From Podocnemis expansa (Eukaryota > Chordata > Testudines > Podocnemididae): a stretch of 64,000 nt of DNA. The stretch lies in assembly GCA_007922195.1 (NCBI GenBank), contig ML681997.1, positions 10,131,429-10,195,428 on the forward strand, read 5' to 3'. The position numbers and the translations under genes were made by a program. The notes below the pieces were generated by a model. The model searched no databases. It saw only the letters and a program-made list of their open reading frames with translations, and had not been told where the DNA came from. This document shows, piece after piece, positions 1 to 9,220 of the stretch (positions are counted from its first letter, which is position 1; each line of letters starts with the position of its first letter).

Positions 1-250
1 GCATTCTCCCCACTTCAGATTGGCGGACACACTCAGCTCTGATTGAGCTGGCATGTAAACATAGCAGTGTAGACAGGAGTAACACGGGTGGCAGTTTCGT
101 CCAACCACCCAAGTACAAACCTGCCTGGACCCTTTGAGTGCATACTTGGGCAGTCAGCCCAAGTGTCTGCCTATGCTACCCCTGGCTGTTTTTACGATGC
201 TAGCTCAAATGGAGCTAGTGCATGTCCGTCTGCCCACAGTAGAAAATAAC
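1..250. repeat. Dispersed repeat of the GTAGAC-ended MITE type, degenerate
   Basis: The segment holds ACATAGCAGTGTAGAC near its left side and a GAGCTAGTGCATGTC end near 220-230. The same style of text (GTAGAC ends, CTAGCTCA or GAGCTAG core) recurs near 35,210-35,420 and 50,830-51,245. It looks like an old non-autonomous DNA element. Family and ends are not resolved. Confidence 0.4.
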
Positions 251-843
251 TCCCGAGCCAGACCATAGAGATACCCTTACAGCAGCAGTGTGGTAGATGG
301 GATCTCAGCACTGCCAACCTCACAAGAGCCAGGATCATGTGACTGTCTACCAAACCCACCAAAAATCATGTTTTTCAGGCTGTCTTCTGACTTTTTCACT
401 CCTCTGCAAATAGGTGTGTGAGAAATGCAGGTTTAAAAGTCAGCCTTAATCCACATGCAATGCATGCCTCTCCCTGGCTGCTCAGATGGAAACTCCACAC
501 AGCCCCTTCTCTCCCCCTACCAGCCATTTCCTATTGCTGCCTTGACTCCCCCCACTCCTACTTTCCCATCTTCCCCCACCACCATGTTCTCCTGTATAAA
601 AGCTATAAAATGGAACTGAAAAATGAACACTGAACTTCCAAGAAAAACACAAAACACTCCCTACTCATCAAGGTTTCCATTTTTTAAAAAATAAAGGTTC
701 ATGTGAGTTTTAAAGAATTTTATAAGTTAGAATATCTTTACAACACCAGCTACCCTGCCAACAACTGGAAAAATCCAAACTCAAGCACAGCTTTCTGTAA
801 CTCAGGAAATAGTTATAGTTACAATCCCTGAGTGTTGGGTCCA

Positions 844-1020
844 GTTCATAAACTCATAGACTTTTAGGTCAGAAGGGACCAGTATGATCATCTAGTCTGA
901 CTTCCTGCACAATGCAGGCCTCAAAACCTGACCCACCCACTCCGGCAATAAGTCTCTAACCTATAACTGAGTTATTTAAGTCCTTCAATCATGATTTAAG
1001 GACTTTACCTTACAGAGAAT
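844..1020 (-). repeat. CR1-type LINE 3' end, antisense
   Basis: Text such as AGGTCAGAAGGGACCAGTATGATCATCTAGTCTGACTTCC (positions about 871-910) is the reverse complement of the conserved CR1 3' untranslated tail. No coding sequence remains. It is a 5'-truncated copy. Confidence 0.75.
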
Positions 1021-1029
1021 TCACCAGCA

Positions 1030-2200
1030 GATGAGCCATGCCCCATGCTACTGAGGAAGGCGAAAACATTCAAAGCATTTCAAAATGCATTGTAAACCAG
1101 TCCCCTTTCTTTGTTCAAGTTTCATTAACATATATAAAATATCAAATAATTAAAACATATTTAAGGTATTTTTTAAAAAACTCAATTATCCAAATTGCCA
1201 GGACTATTAGTATCTTAAAGCTTTCCTTCCTTCCTACAGCCCTGGGACCCTGGCCACTGCCCTGCCTTCCTGCCTCCTACTGCCCCAGAATTTATCCTCT
1301 ACCTGGAATAAAACAGCAGTTTTTCCTCAGCTCTCAGTCTTTCACCAGCCCAGGATGAGAGGCTGTTAGGTGCTAGGCAAAGAAGTCATTCCAGGCCATA
1401 AGGGCAGGGGAACGAGAAAGTCAGAGAAAATCTGCTTTTGGGTCCCAGGCAAAGGAGCAATTCCGGAGCGGTGAGAGACAGGGAAGAGCTGCTGCTGGCT
1501 CCTGCACTCAAAGGTAGCTTTTCAGCTGCCCCAAGACTACTCTCTGCTACTGCTGAGATAGGCCCAGAGCAGCCAGGAAGACTCAATGACAAGGGCAAGT
1601 CTTTGTCCTTACGCCTCCTGCTCAGGCTTTCATGCAGAGCTCTGCAGTCTTGTCCAGCCCTGAAAATCATGGGAATGGTGGAGTTTCTCACCTAATCACA
1701 AAAGCTCCTTCAACAGGCATCAAAATCTAAGAATTAGCAATCATTTTGCAAGAGCTGTTTTGCTGTCGCACATCCTTACCAGAGAGCCCCCGTGCAGCAT
1801 TGTGGCAGGGCAGCAGCCACTCAAATGTCCCAGCTGGAATTCCTCTCCTCCAACCACTTGCTGAGTTGCACAGACTTCAGCTTCCCAGGCACTCAGCATC
1901 CAAATCTGTGTGAAGCAACATAAAACTCTTCCCCACAGCTACCAGGCCACAGTCTTCCCCAGTTCCTGACCTTCATCAGCTTTATCTCCCATAGCAAAAA
2001 CTCCACTTTTATTCTCTCTCTGCCTGCTTCTGCCCTGCACTGAGTAGGGTTCATCTCTTCCTGGAAGCCTGCTCCTTGCTCCAGATGTCTCAGTTTGGGC
2101 TAACTGGGACCCCTATCACCCATTAACCCCTTACTGCTTTGCATGGGGACTTGGTCTAGTCACTTCGCTCTCTGACTGTTTTTTCTCTCCCCCACTTTTT
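1030..2200. other. No recognisable gene or repeat
   Basis: Non-coding flank. Short overlapping open frames on both strands around 1,386-1,695 have no domain and oppose each other, so they are treated as chance. No exon, RNA gene or transposon was identified. Confidence 0.5.
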
Positions 2201-2310
2201 GTCTGTTTAGACCATAAGCTTCTGAGGGCAGGGACCATCTTTTATTAAATACATGGACAGCACCTGCGTCAGTGGGAGCTCTGATCTCAGCTGGGAACAG
2301 TGATGGATGT
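2200..2310 (+). repeat. Ancient amniote dispersed repeat fragment
   Basis: The stretch around TAGACCATAAGCTTCTGAGGGCAGGGACCATC (2,210-2,241), followed by a TTATTAAATACATGGACAGCACC-like tail, matches a dispersed sequence familiar from many reptile and bird genomes. The class name is not certain from memory. Confidence 0.5.
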
Positions 2311-2340
2311 GGGGATGCTCATATTGACCTGTACCCCAAA

Positions 2341-2670
2341 AATATGTTTTACATAGAGGATTCCTCTGGCGTTGTGGTGGAATGTCATGGTCAGCGGACG
2401 GACAGTCTCTCTACACCAAGGGTCTGAAACTCAAATCACCACGAGGGCCGCATGAGGACTAGTAGAGGGCTGCATGAGGACTAGTATATTAGTCCGAGGG
2501 CCACACCACTGAAACTTATTCATACAACATTGCAAATATTGGTAACAACAGTGTCATTGTGGGCCACAGGAAATAGCTTTAGGGGTCGCATGCGGCCCAT
2601 GGGCCACGTGTTTGAGACCCCTGCTCTACATCCTCTTCAACAGCCACAAAGCCTGTAACTAAAAGTCATT
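2341..2670. repeat. Related segment, copy 1 (carries a hAT MITE)
   Basis: 2,345-2,416 and 2,632-2,670 together resemble 4,848-4,965: both read TTTTACATAGAGGATTCCTC, then a run ending GACAGTCTCTCT, then an AACAG..CACAAA..CCTGT segment. In this copy a 207-bp MITE splits the segment at CTCTACAC. The underlying family is unknown. It may be a dispersed repeat or a local duplication. Confidence 0.7.
2417..2623 (+). mobile_element. hAT-type MITE copy 1 (CAGGGGTCTCAAA family) with 8-bp TSD
   Basis: The terminal inverted repeats read CAAGGGTCTGAAACTC at the left and GTTTGAGACCCCTG at the right. Flanking 8-bp duplications are CTCTACAC (2,409-2,416) and CTCTACAT (2,624-2,631), 7 of 8 identical. Eight-base duplications and short CAGGG-like ends are the hallmark of hAT transposons. 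The 207-bp copy has no coding capacity and would need a transposase supplied in trans. Confidence 0.85.
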
Positions 2671-2699
2671 AAAGCTGAATGGGCCCAACTGCCAAATTA

Positions 2700-4060
2700 T
2701 GCAGCAGTCATCCCAGGGGCATGCTCATAGATGGCTTTGCAGGCCAATCAGGAAAAGCTAGTGTGAAATAAAAAGACTTCACACTTAGGTCCTCACTGAG
2801 GCTGACAAAGAGAAGGTGCGGTTCTGCAAAAAGGAACTTTCCCTGAGGGGAGGAAAACAAACTCGGACTGGGTGATGCTCTCTAGAGGGCAAAGTGAGAC
2901 CAGGTTGTATCCCAAGAGTGCCTGAGCGTGGTAGAAGGTCGGCTGTGCCTGTTCTTTTAACTCACATGGGAAACCCAACTAACTGAGATCAAAAGGAAAA
3001 ATAAGGTCAGGTAAATCTAAACATGTGTACAGGCCTCTGGTTGTTTTAAACCCATTTTCTCTAATTCCTTGTTCTGTTTACTGATAACAAGTCCTCTTGT
3101 TCTAACGTCATTTCTCACTGTGAAATACTAGTGACACGCTCCCAGAGGGATGCAATGCAGGTGTACAGTCAGATCTGTACTGTAATAAGCAGTTGCAGTA
3201 AACAGGGTGTTATAGGCAGAATCCAGTCTGACAGTGCGAGCACTGCAAACGGCCAACCCAGAGCAAGCAATCCCATGAGACCTGACACCTAGGGTGCAGT
3301 CAGAGGGATCAGGAAGGAAATGGAGGTGCAAGAAGCCCACACAGGGACTCTAGGCATCACTGTCACAAGTAACTTATGATTGACTGTTATTAATTCTGTT
3401 GCAGAAATTTCTTAGAAAAACTTTAAGTCCAACTACGTGAATAGCATGATATTTCTAAAATGCAAAACAGTCCAGAAACTACTGCGAACTACTCTTTGCT
3501 TTTCTCACTGAGGTTGTAGCATATGGTATATTTATTAGGAAACGTGCAGTGACATGCCTGACAGCCCAAGTTTTATGGTTGTAGAAATGTGACAATCTCC
3601 AGTCTCACTAGAGGGTTTTTATGTGGACAAATTATTGAAATATATTGCAAGGACAATCCAGGCATTTGGTAACCCATAGAGAAGGTATAAAAAAAAGAGC
3701 AATACTTAATGGAACTTGCATTATATATCTCAAAGATGGGGTGGGAAGAGATCAGATTGCACTGTGGATCAAGGAATATTGCAGAGCAACTTAGAATCCA
3801 GCACTGTTCAAATAAACAGGGTAGTCTCATAGATTCCTCCTCCCAGTTTAACCCCATAGCATTATTAATATTGTAAACATTCACTGCCATAAAGATAGCA
3901 TTGTCTCAAATGCCTCTGGACTGAGAACAAGCGGGTGACTCTGATCTTCAATGACAAGGGTCAGAAATAGGCTAAAGCAGTTCTGTCAGGATGGCAAATT
4001 AAAAATGCAACCAATTTTACTTTACTGCATAGCAAAGAGCAGATATTGTTGTCAGTAGAG
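2700..4060. other. No recognisable gene or repeat
   Basis: Non-coding DNA. Minus-strand open frames at 2,793-2,978, 3,128-3,340 and 3,573-3,890 have no recognisable domain, splice structure or codon signal. Confidence 0.45.
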
Positions 4061-4065
4061 GCTAC

Positions 4066-4175
4066 AGTAATCATAGGATCATAGAATCATAGAAACTGGA
4101 AGGGACCCTGAGACGTCATTGAGTCCAGTCCCCTAAAAAGCAACAGTTGACTCTCATTGTTTCCAAGATAACACC
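4066..4175 (-). repeat. CR1 LINE 3' end, antisense
   Basis: CATAGAATCATAGAAACTGG, then GGGACC..GTCATTGAGTCCAGTCCCC, is the antisense CR1 tail. It abuts a hAT MITE on its right. Confidence 0.85.
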
Positions 4176-4181
4176 TTACAC

Positions 4182-4363
4182 CAGGGGTCTCAAGCACGCG
4201 GCCCCTAAAGCTATTTCCTGCAGCCTGCAATGACCCTATCGTTACCAATATTTGCAATATCATTGTATGAAAAGGTTTCAGTGGTGCGGCCCTCGGGCTA
4301 ACATACTAGGCCCTGTACTAGCCCTCATGCGGCCCTCTTGCTGATTTGAGTTTGAGACCCCTG
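4182..4363 (+). mobile_element. hAT-type MITE copy 2 (CAGGGGTCTCAAA family) with 8-bp TSD
   Basis: The ends are CAGGGGTCTCAAGC and GTTTGAGACCCCTG. Flanks are CCTTACAC (4,174-4,181) and CTTTACAC (4,364-4,371), 7 of 8 identical. The interior (GCGGCC, TTTGCAATAT, TTTCAGTGGTG) matches the copies at 2,417 and 41,894, although the copy at 2,417 lies in the opposite internal orientation. Confidence 0.85.
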
Positions 4364-4384
4364 CTTTACACCTTACATTTCACA

Positions 4385-4850
4385 AATGGCACTGTTAATT
4401 AATAACTAATAATAATAATATTTCACATGTCTACAACACTGCCTATCCAAGGATCTCAAAGCACTTTAAAAAGAATGAACTAACTGTATGTCTATACTGC
4501 TGGGACTGTATCATACTCTATGAATCAATGCAGTAGGATCAATTACGCGGCCAGTGGAGACCCACACAATCAATACCAGAAGTGCTCTGTGGCTGACACA
4601 GTAAACTCACCCACAGCTGCCCCAAGAAAAAATGTAATGCTGCATCAACCCATGAGCATTTCCTGAAGATACAGCCCAGTGAAGACACCACCGTAAGGGA
4701 ATGTTAGTAAGTCGATGAGAGATGTGCAAGTTTCAGTACATAATTTGTGTATCTCCCATTGATGAGGCTGACAGTGTAGACCAGGCCTAACTGTCAGCAC
4801 TACAATCTCTGTGACAGGTGAACTGACTTGTCCAGACTAACAAAGTGTGT
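4385..4850 (+). repeat. MIR-type CORE-SINE split by a MITE
   Basis: The left part reads as a MIR-like segment ending CTCAAAGCACTTTAAAAAG. The right part (4,795-4,845) reads GTGAACTGACTTGTCCAGAC, the familiar MIR 3' motif. The two halves are separated by the element at 4,488-4,786. MIR elements are ancient tRNA-derived SINEs found across amniotes. Confidence 0.6.
4488..4786. mobile_element. MITE with GTCTACACTG ends and 8-bp TSD
   Basis: The element runs from ATGTCTATACTGCTGGG to CAGTGTAGACCAGGC, so both ends share GTCTAyACTG in inverted orientation. The 8-bp sequence CTAACTGT occurs directly on both sides (4,480-4,487 and 4,787-4,794). The duplication length fits hAT. About 300 bp, with no coding capacity. 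Confidence 0.7.
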
Positions 4851-4968
4851 TTTACATAGAGGATTCCTCAGGCCGTGTGGCAGAATGTCATGGTGAGCGG
4901 ATGGACAGTCTCTCTGCACACTCCTCAACAGACACAAAACCTGTGACAAAGTCATTAAGACCAAATAG
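4848..4968. repeat. Related segment, copy 2 (empty hAT site)
   Basis: This is the counterpart of 2,345-2,670. It reads TTTTACATAGAGGATTCCTC, then GACAGTCTCTCTGCACACTC, and continues straight into CTCAACAGACACAAAACCTG with no MITE. It therefore shows the pre-insertion arrangement for the copy at 2,417. Confidence 0.75.
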
Positions 4969-5194
4969 ATCCAGGCGTTTTTTGACTCCCTGTCTTGTGG
5001 TGGGTCACGTTTCCTCTCTTAAACTGCTCTTCCACAGGGAGAATGTTGCTGTGGTGAAAAGCTAAAGCAGATCTTGAAAGAGTCAGGAACACTTAAAAGT
5101 AGGCACAAAGCAAAATTTTTCATAGCTGGGGAGCATCTTTCAGTAGCTCCGTTACTCTGCTATTTCTATAACAGGAGTATCTAGAAATCGCACC

Positions 5195-5395
5195 ATAAGG
5201 TCTGGCTACACAAAAGATGCCACGGATGCCTCTGCTGCTGCATGACTGTAGGGCCATGGCATAGTACTTCCTACACTGATGGCAGAGGATTTCTCCACTG
5301 ATGTAGTCAAGTCACCACGCTGAGACGCAACGGTCATAGTAACAAGAAACCCTTCCATTGGCCTTGCTGCATCTACACCAGGGTTAGGCCAAGCT
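5195..5395. repeat. Degenerate GTAGAC/CTACAC-ended dispersed repeat
   Basis: The left end is AGGTCTGGCTACAC and the right end CATCTACACCAGGGTTAGGCC, an inverted pair similar to the ends of the element at 4,488-4,786. The interior is unrelated to coding sequence. Target duplication is not resolved. Confidence 0.5.
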
Positions 5396-5504
5396 AACTA
5401 CAGCACACAAGATATGAAATTTTTCACAGGCCTGAGTGGTATAACTAGGGCAAGCTCAGTTTTAAGCACGGACCAGGCCACGGTAAGATGCGGTTCTCAC
5501 TCTG

Positions 5505-5700
5505 AAGCGTTTACAATCTAAATAGACAAGAAAAGAAAATAATTATCGCCATTTAACAGAGGGGGGACTGGAAGACAGAGGATTAAATGGCTTGCCAAGG
5601 TCACGCAGGGAGGCCAGGGCATAGCTGGAAACTACTCCTGATCTCCCAAGTCCCAGTCCAATGGCTTAATTGCAAAACCATCTTTCTTTCCAATCTAGCC
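5505..5700 (+). repeat. MIR-type CORE-SINE
   Basis: The order of motifs CGCCATTTAACAGAGG, then TGGCTTGCCAAGGTCACGCA, then GCATAGCTGGAAACTACTCC, then CCCAGTCCAATGGCTTAATT is the MIR 3' half. Confidence 0.8.
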
Positions 5701-6731
5701 TTTCTAGAGAAACAAAAACAATAGAAACAAGGCAGGGTAACCAGCAATTTACCAGTACTTGCTGGCTTCTTCCTATATTATTTTAAGTGACTAGAGCTTG
5801 CATTTTGTTTGCGCCTCGGCCCTCTCTTTCAGCTGCCCATTCCTGGAATGCGGAAGACAGTGAGAACCTTCTATTTATTTGCATGTGGAGGCAGAAAGAT
5901 CACATGAAACACAAAAGCACATTCTCTTCTTGGAAAGAATCCATTCTTTTTTTTCCCCCTTATGAGCGTAAAAACTATGCATGAATGTTTTTTTGAATCA
6001 GCTGTGCGTATGTTTCTGCAATAAAGCCAGCTTGGCAATTTGGACCAAAAAGGAGATGCTGGAAATCTAGATTCCAACTGGTGTGTTTTAAAAATATATG
6101 TCTGTTTCCCGTAAAGGCTTTAAATTCAGCCTCACCCAACTTTTAGCTATTTGTCTGGATTTAAATTAGAGGCGCATTAGATGCCAACCACCTAGCGATG
6201 AACAACATGGGATGCACCTTGCAACAAGTTTTTTTTCCACTTCTGCAATGTCATCATGTCCACACACACACCAATATGGCCCTCCGTTGTGGTGTGTGCT
6301 TTTACTGTGATCCTGTTTTCTGATTGCAGCACCTTTGTATTCCTAGCAGTCCCCAGCTAGCTGAGACAGATGCTATATTGCGATGCAGAGCTAATGCCAT
6401 CTGTTACAGATCAGACAAGCCCACTGTGTTCCCCCTTACTTAGGCTTTTTTTGTTTGTTTTATTGCACCTCTCAATCTAAAATACAAGTAATTTAGATTA
6501 AAAGTCTGTATGGAAAACATAACAGACACAGAGGAAGAAATTGCCTGAAGGGTTATTTTCCTTGCAATTACAACAGTGGAGTGCTCACAGACCTTGTCAA
6601 TTTCTGGTTACAGCCTACACAATGGGGAGGCGGGTGGAGGGGGAACCATACAGGAAGATTATAGTTTTAGTCTGTCACTGGCTGATGTTCTGAAGACAAT
6701 TAAAGACGATGAAAAGTTGAGCAGAAGGAGG
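5700..6731. other. No recognisable gene or repeat
   Basis: Non-coding flank with no domain-bearing open frame. Short pyrimidine or purine tracts only. Confidence 0.45.
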
Positions 6732-6738
6732 AAAAGAA

Positions 6739-6778
<40 letters not shown>

Positions 6779-6781
6779 AAA
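6732..6781 (+). repeat. (GAAA)n microsatellite
   Basis: About twelve tandem GAAA units, a simple-sequence repeat. The open frame across it (a run of KERK) is a by-product of the repeat. Confidence 0.95.
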
Positions 6782-7181
6782 ACCAGGGGTCAGAAAGGAA
6801 ACCAGAGAACGTGATGGAAATAGAAGACCACACCAGTCCCCCAGGTGCATGAATTCACAGGTTAATGTGAACCTTTGCACCTCCTGTGAAAAACTAGCTC
6901 TCCCCAAAACAAATCCATTAAGCTGTAAATAAAAGAGCTAAAAACAAGGGCACTGTCCAATGCTATTTATGGGTAAGCAACTTGACACTATCTGCAATTG
7001 CTGTGACACAGAAAGAATTGTAAATGAACAGGTCAGCCTTCCCTGCCCAATCAAAAACAAGTCCCCTAGCCATATGAGATTCTCATTATAGTCATTGTCT
7101 TGGGGAAGGTAACAGTTTGCAGATGATGATAATCTGTTGTGCTGGACATGAATCATTCTCTGAGTGGATCTTGCCTCCCAG

Positions 7182-7360
7182 CAGAGCCGTAACGCTCTGT
7201 TTCAGCGCCCGGGGTGCATTCCGATCAGACCATGCCCCTTGCAAGTAGTGGTGCTTGGGGCTGGCACCTCAAAACGTGCCTTATAATAGAGCGGCTCTAT
7301 TGAGATGCTCCGGCGTGCCCCAGGCAAAGCCCCATTCGCCCCGCCATAGTTACAGCTCTG
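7182..7360. mobile_element. hAT-type MITE (CAGAGCTGTAAC family), copy 1
   Basis: The ends are CAGAGCCGTAACG and GTTACAGCTCTG. Flanks CCTCCCAG (7,174-7,181) and TCTCCCAA (7,361-7,368) agree at 6 of 8 bases. The interior is GC-richer than its surroundings. A related copy with a cleaner duplication is at 26,835-26,972. Confidence 0.75.
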
Positions 7361-7399
7361 TCTCCCAATCATTGTTTTAATAAATGAAACTTGTTGAGG

Positions 7400-8620
7400 C
7401 CAGGTCCTCTGTCTCACCACTGCAGCAGCACTAGTCAGGGAACCCCTGCTGCTGGGATGGGCCTCCAAGAAAACTAGATTGCTGTATGATTTGCAGGTGT
7501 CTCTAATAACTTCACAGGATGGCTGTAGAGGACTCTATCCTCCCTCAACAAGCCAAAGCTCAGCACGTGTCCACTACAGCTAAAAACCACATGAGACGTA
7601 GCATAAGAGGGTTGAAATCCTAGTGCTAAACTGCTGTGATTTTTACTTTCTCCTTCCTAGCTGTAAAATTCATTTAGGGTGTCAAAGGACAAAACACATA
7701 GGTGGGAGGCTGTTAGTGCCAATGGCAAGAACAGATGTGTAGGGCCAGGAAGGGGAGCATGCCCGATAGTACAGGTCAGTCCAGCTACTCTCAGCCCTTA
7801 GTGTGGGCACCTAGGCATCCCAAGGACCTCTGAGGCTAGTCCAGCTTAGGCCAGGTCCAGGCAAGCTGCCTAGAGAATATGAGGAATGCAGAGATGTTAT
7901 ATAGCAACCTTTGCCTTCCCCATTCAGCTCCTCCATCAATGGCAGGTATGAAGCCACTGAGATGGAGGTCTACCTCTTTACAAAAGGGCAAGGACACTGA
8001 TCCAGCTTTCAGTTAGTTTCATGGTGCACACTTCACTTGATATTATAGGGTAGAAAATGCACTGAACTAGCTGCCCAGGTGAACTTTGTTTTTGAACCTC
8101 ACCTTGCTTAGCAGGCTTCACAGTCTCATCTCATTGATCACCCTCTCAAAGGCTCCCATGTATCTGAAGAAAGTCTTTCCATGATGCATAAAGAGATCTT
8201 CATTGCTGTGGAAAATACTTTCCAAATCACAAGTGGGCGAGGAAGCCGTGTAAAAGTGTTTCAATTCCAAAGACACAGAGATTCTGGAATACTATGGAGC
8301 ATTGTTTCAGTGGATGGAGTAAGTTTTTCCTCTTTGCCTAAAGATCAAGGAAGCGATAAAATTTCATAAAGGAGGCTACAGTGGAATATTTAGTTCTGAC
8401 TTCAGACAGAATGACCCAAAGTCAGAATTAATTCACTGAGCTACTACAAGAACAAATTGCTAATTCTAATGGAGGGCTCGCTGACCTAAACCAAAAAGAA
8501 TGGCGTATCCAATGGTAGATCCAGATTCTGGCCCAATACGCCCTAAATGAGCTCTCACACCCAAAGCAGTTATGCTTTGTGAATGAATTGACTGGACTCT
8601 TCATTGCGGTCTCATTTTCA
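7400..8620. other. No recognisable gene or repeat
   Basis: Non-coding flank. The small open frame at 8,181-8,369 has no domain and no conserved feature. Confidence 0.45.
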
Positions 8621-8629
8621 GCAGTGATC

Positions 8630-8945
8630 CCAACTCTGTGTTGTACAACTATGTCTCCAGTCACGTACAGGTCCCGCCTACCCAGCGTGCCCATGTAGAA
8701 ATGGCAGCGTAGGCACTGAGGCACAGCATAGGCAAGTCAAGGCCCTCACATGCTTGAGCACAGCGAGTATGTACACACCATGGCTCTGTAATGCCGGAGC
8801 AGTGCTTTCCATGTCCACACTGCTGTTTTTAGTGCCGTTGTGTCCCACAGTGACCAGCGTGAACACAGCCTGCCTGTCACTGTGGCATGTAGCTACACAT
8901 ATAGTGCCTGGTCTCTACAGGCTGCCATAAGTATAGACTGAACCT
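8630..8945. repeat. Degenerate GTAGAC-type dispersed repeat
   Basis: The segment starts around CTATGTCTCCAGTCACGTAC and ends around GTCTCTACAGGC..ATAGACTGAACC, a decayed version of the CTATGTCTACAC-ended elements. GC-richer than its flanks. Confidence 0.4.
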
Positions 8946-8964
8946 AAGATGATTTTTTTTTTAA

Positions 8965-9220
8965 ATTTCTTTGTATTCCAGGAGCACCTATAGCCCCCAG
9001 TGAAGAACAGAGACCCATTGTGTTAGGTGCTGTATAGCCATATAAGACCATACAATTCCTGCTGTCAAAATCGCAAGCCACCTAAATAGATTAGACAAAG
9101 GGTGGGGGAAGAGGTGAAACAACTCGCCCAAGCTCACAGACAGAGTTTGGACTACAATTTTAGACCTTGGGGCTCCTAAGCCCCACCTCTGCCCATAGGC
9201 CGTCCTGGCTTGCTGTAAGG
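8965..9220 (+). repeat. Ancient amniote repeat followed by MIR-like segment
   Basis: AGGAGCACCTATAGCCCCCA..GAACAGAGACCC is an old dispersed repeat. The following GTGAAACAACTCGCCCAAGC..CACAGACAGAGTTTGGACTA reads as a MIR-type 3' half, with G/C-rich remnants up to 9,215. Confidence 0.6.

Noticed and set aside
1386..1695. Overlapping frames on both strands upstream of RHOJ as a possible bidirectional gene
   Set aside because: No domain, no splice sites in register, and the frames shadow each other.
6576..6932. 118-codon frame with a KERKKERK tract
   Set aside because: Driven by the (GAAA)n microsatellite.
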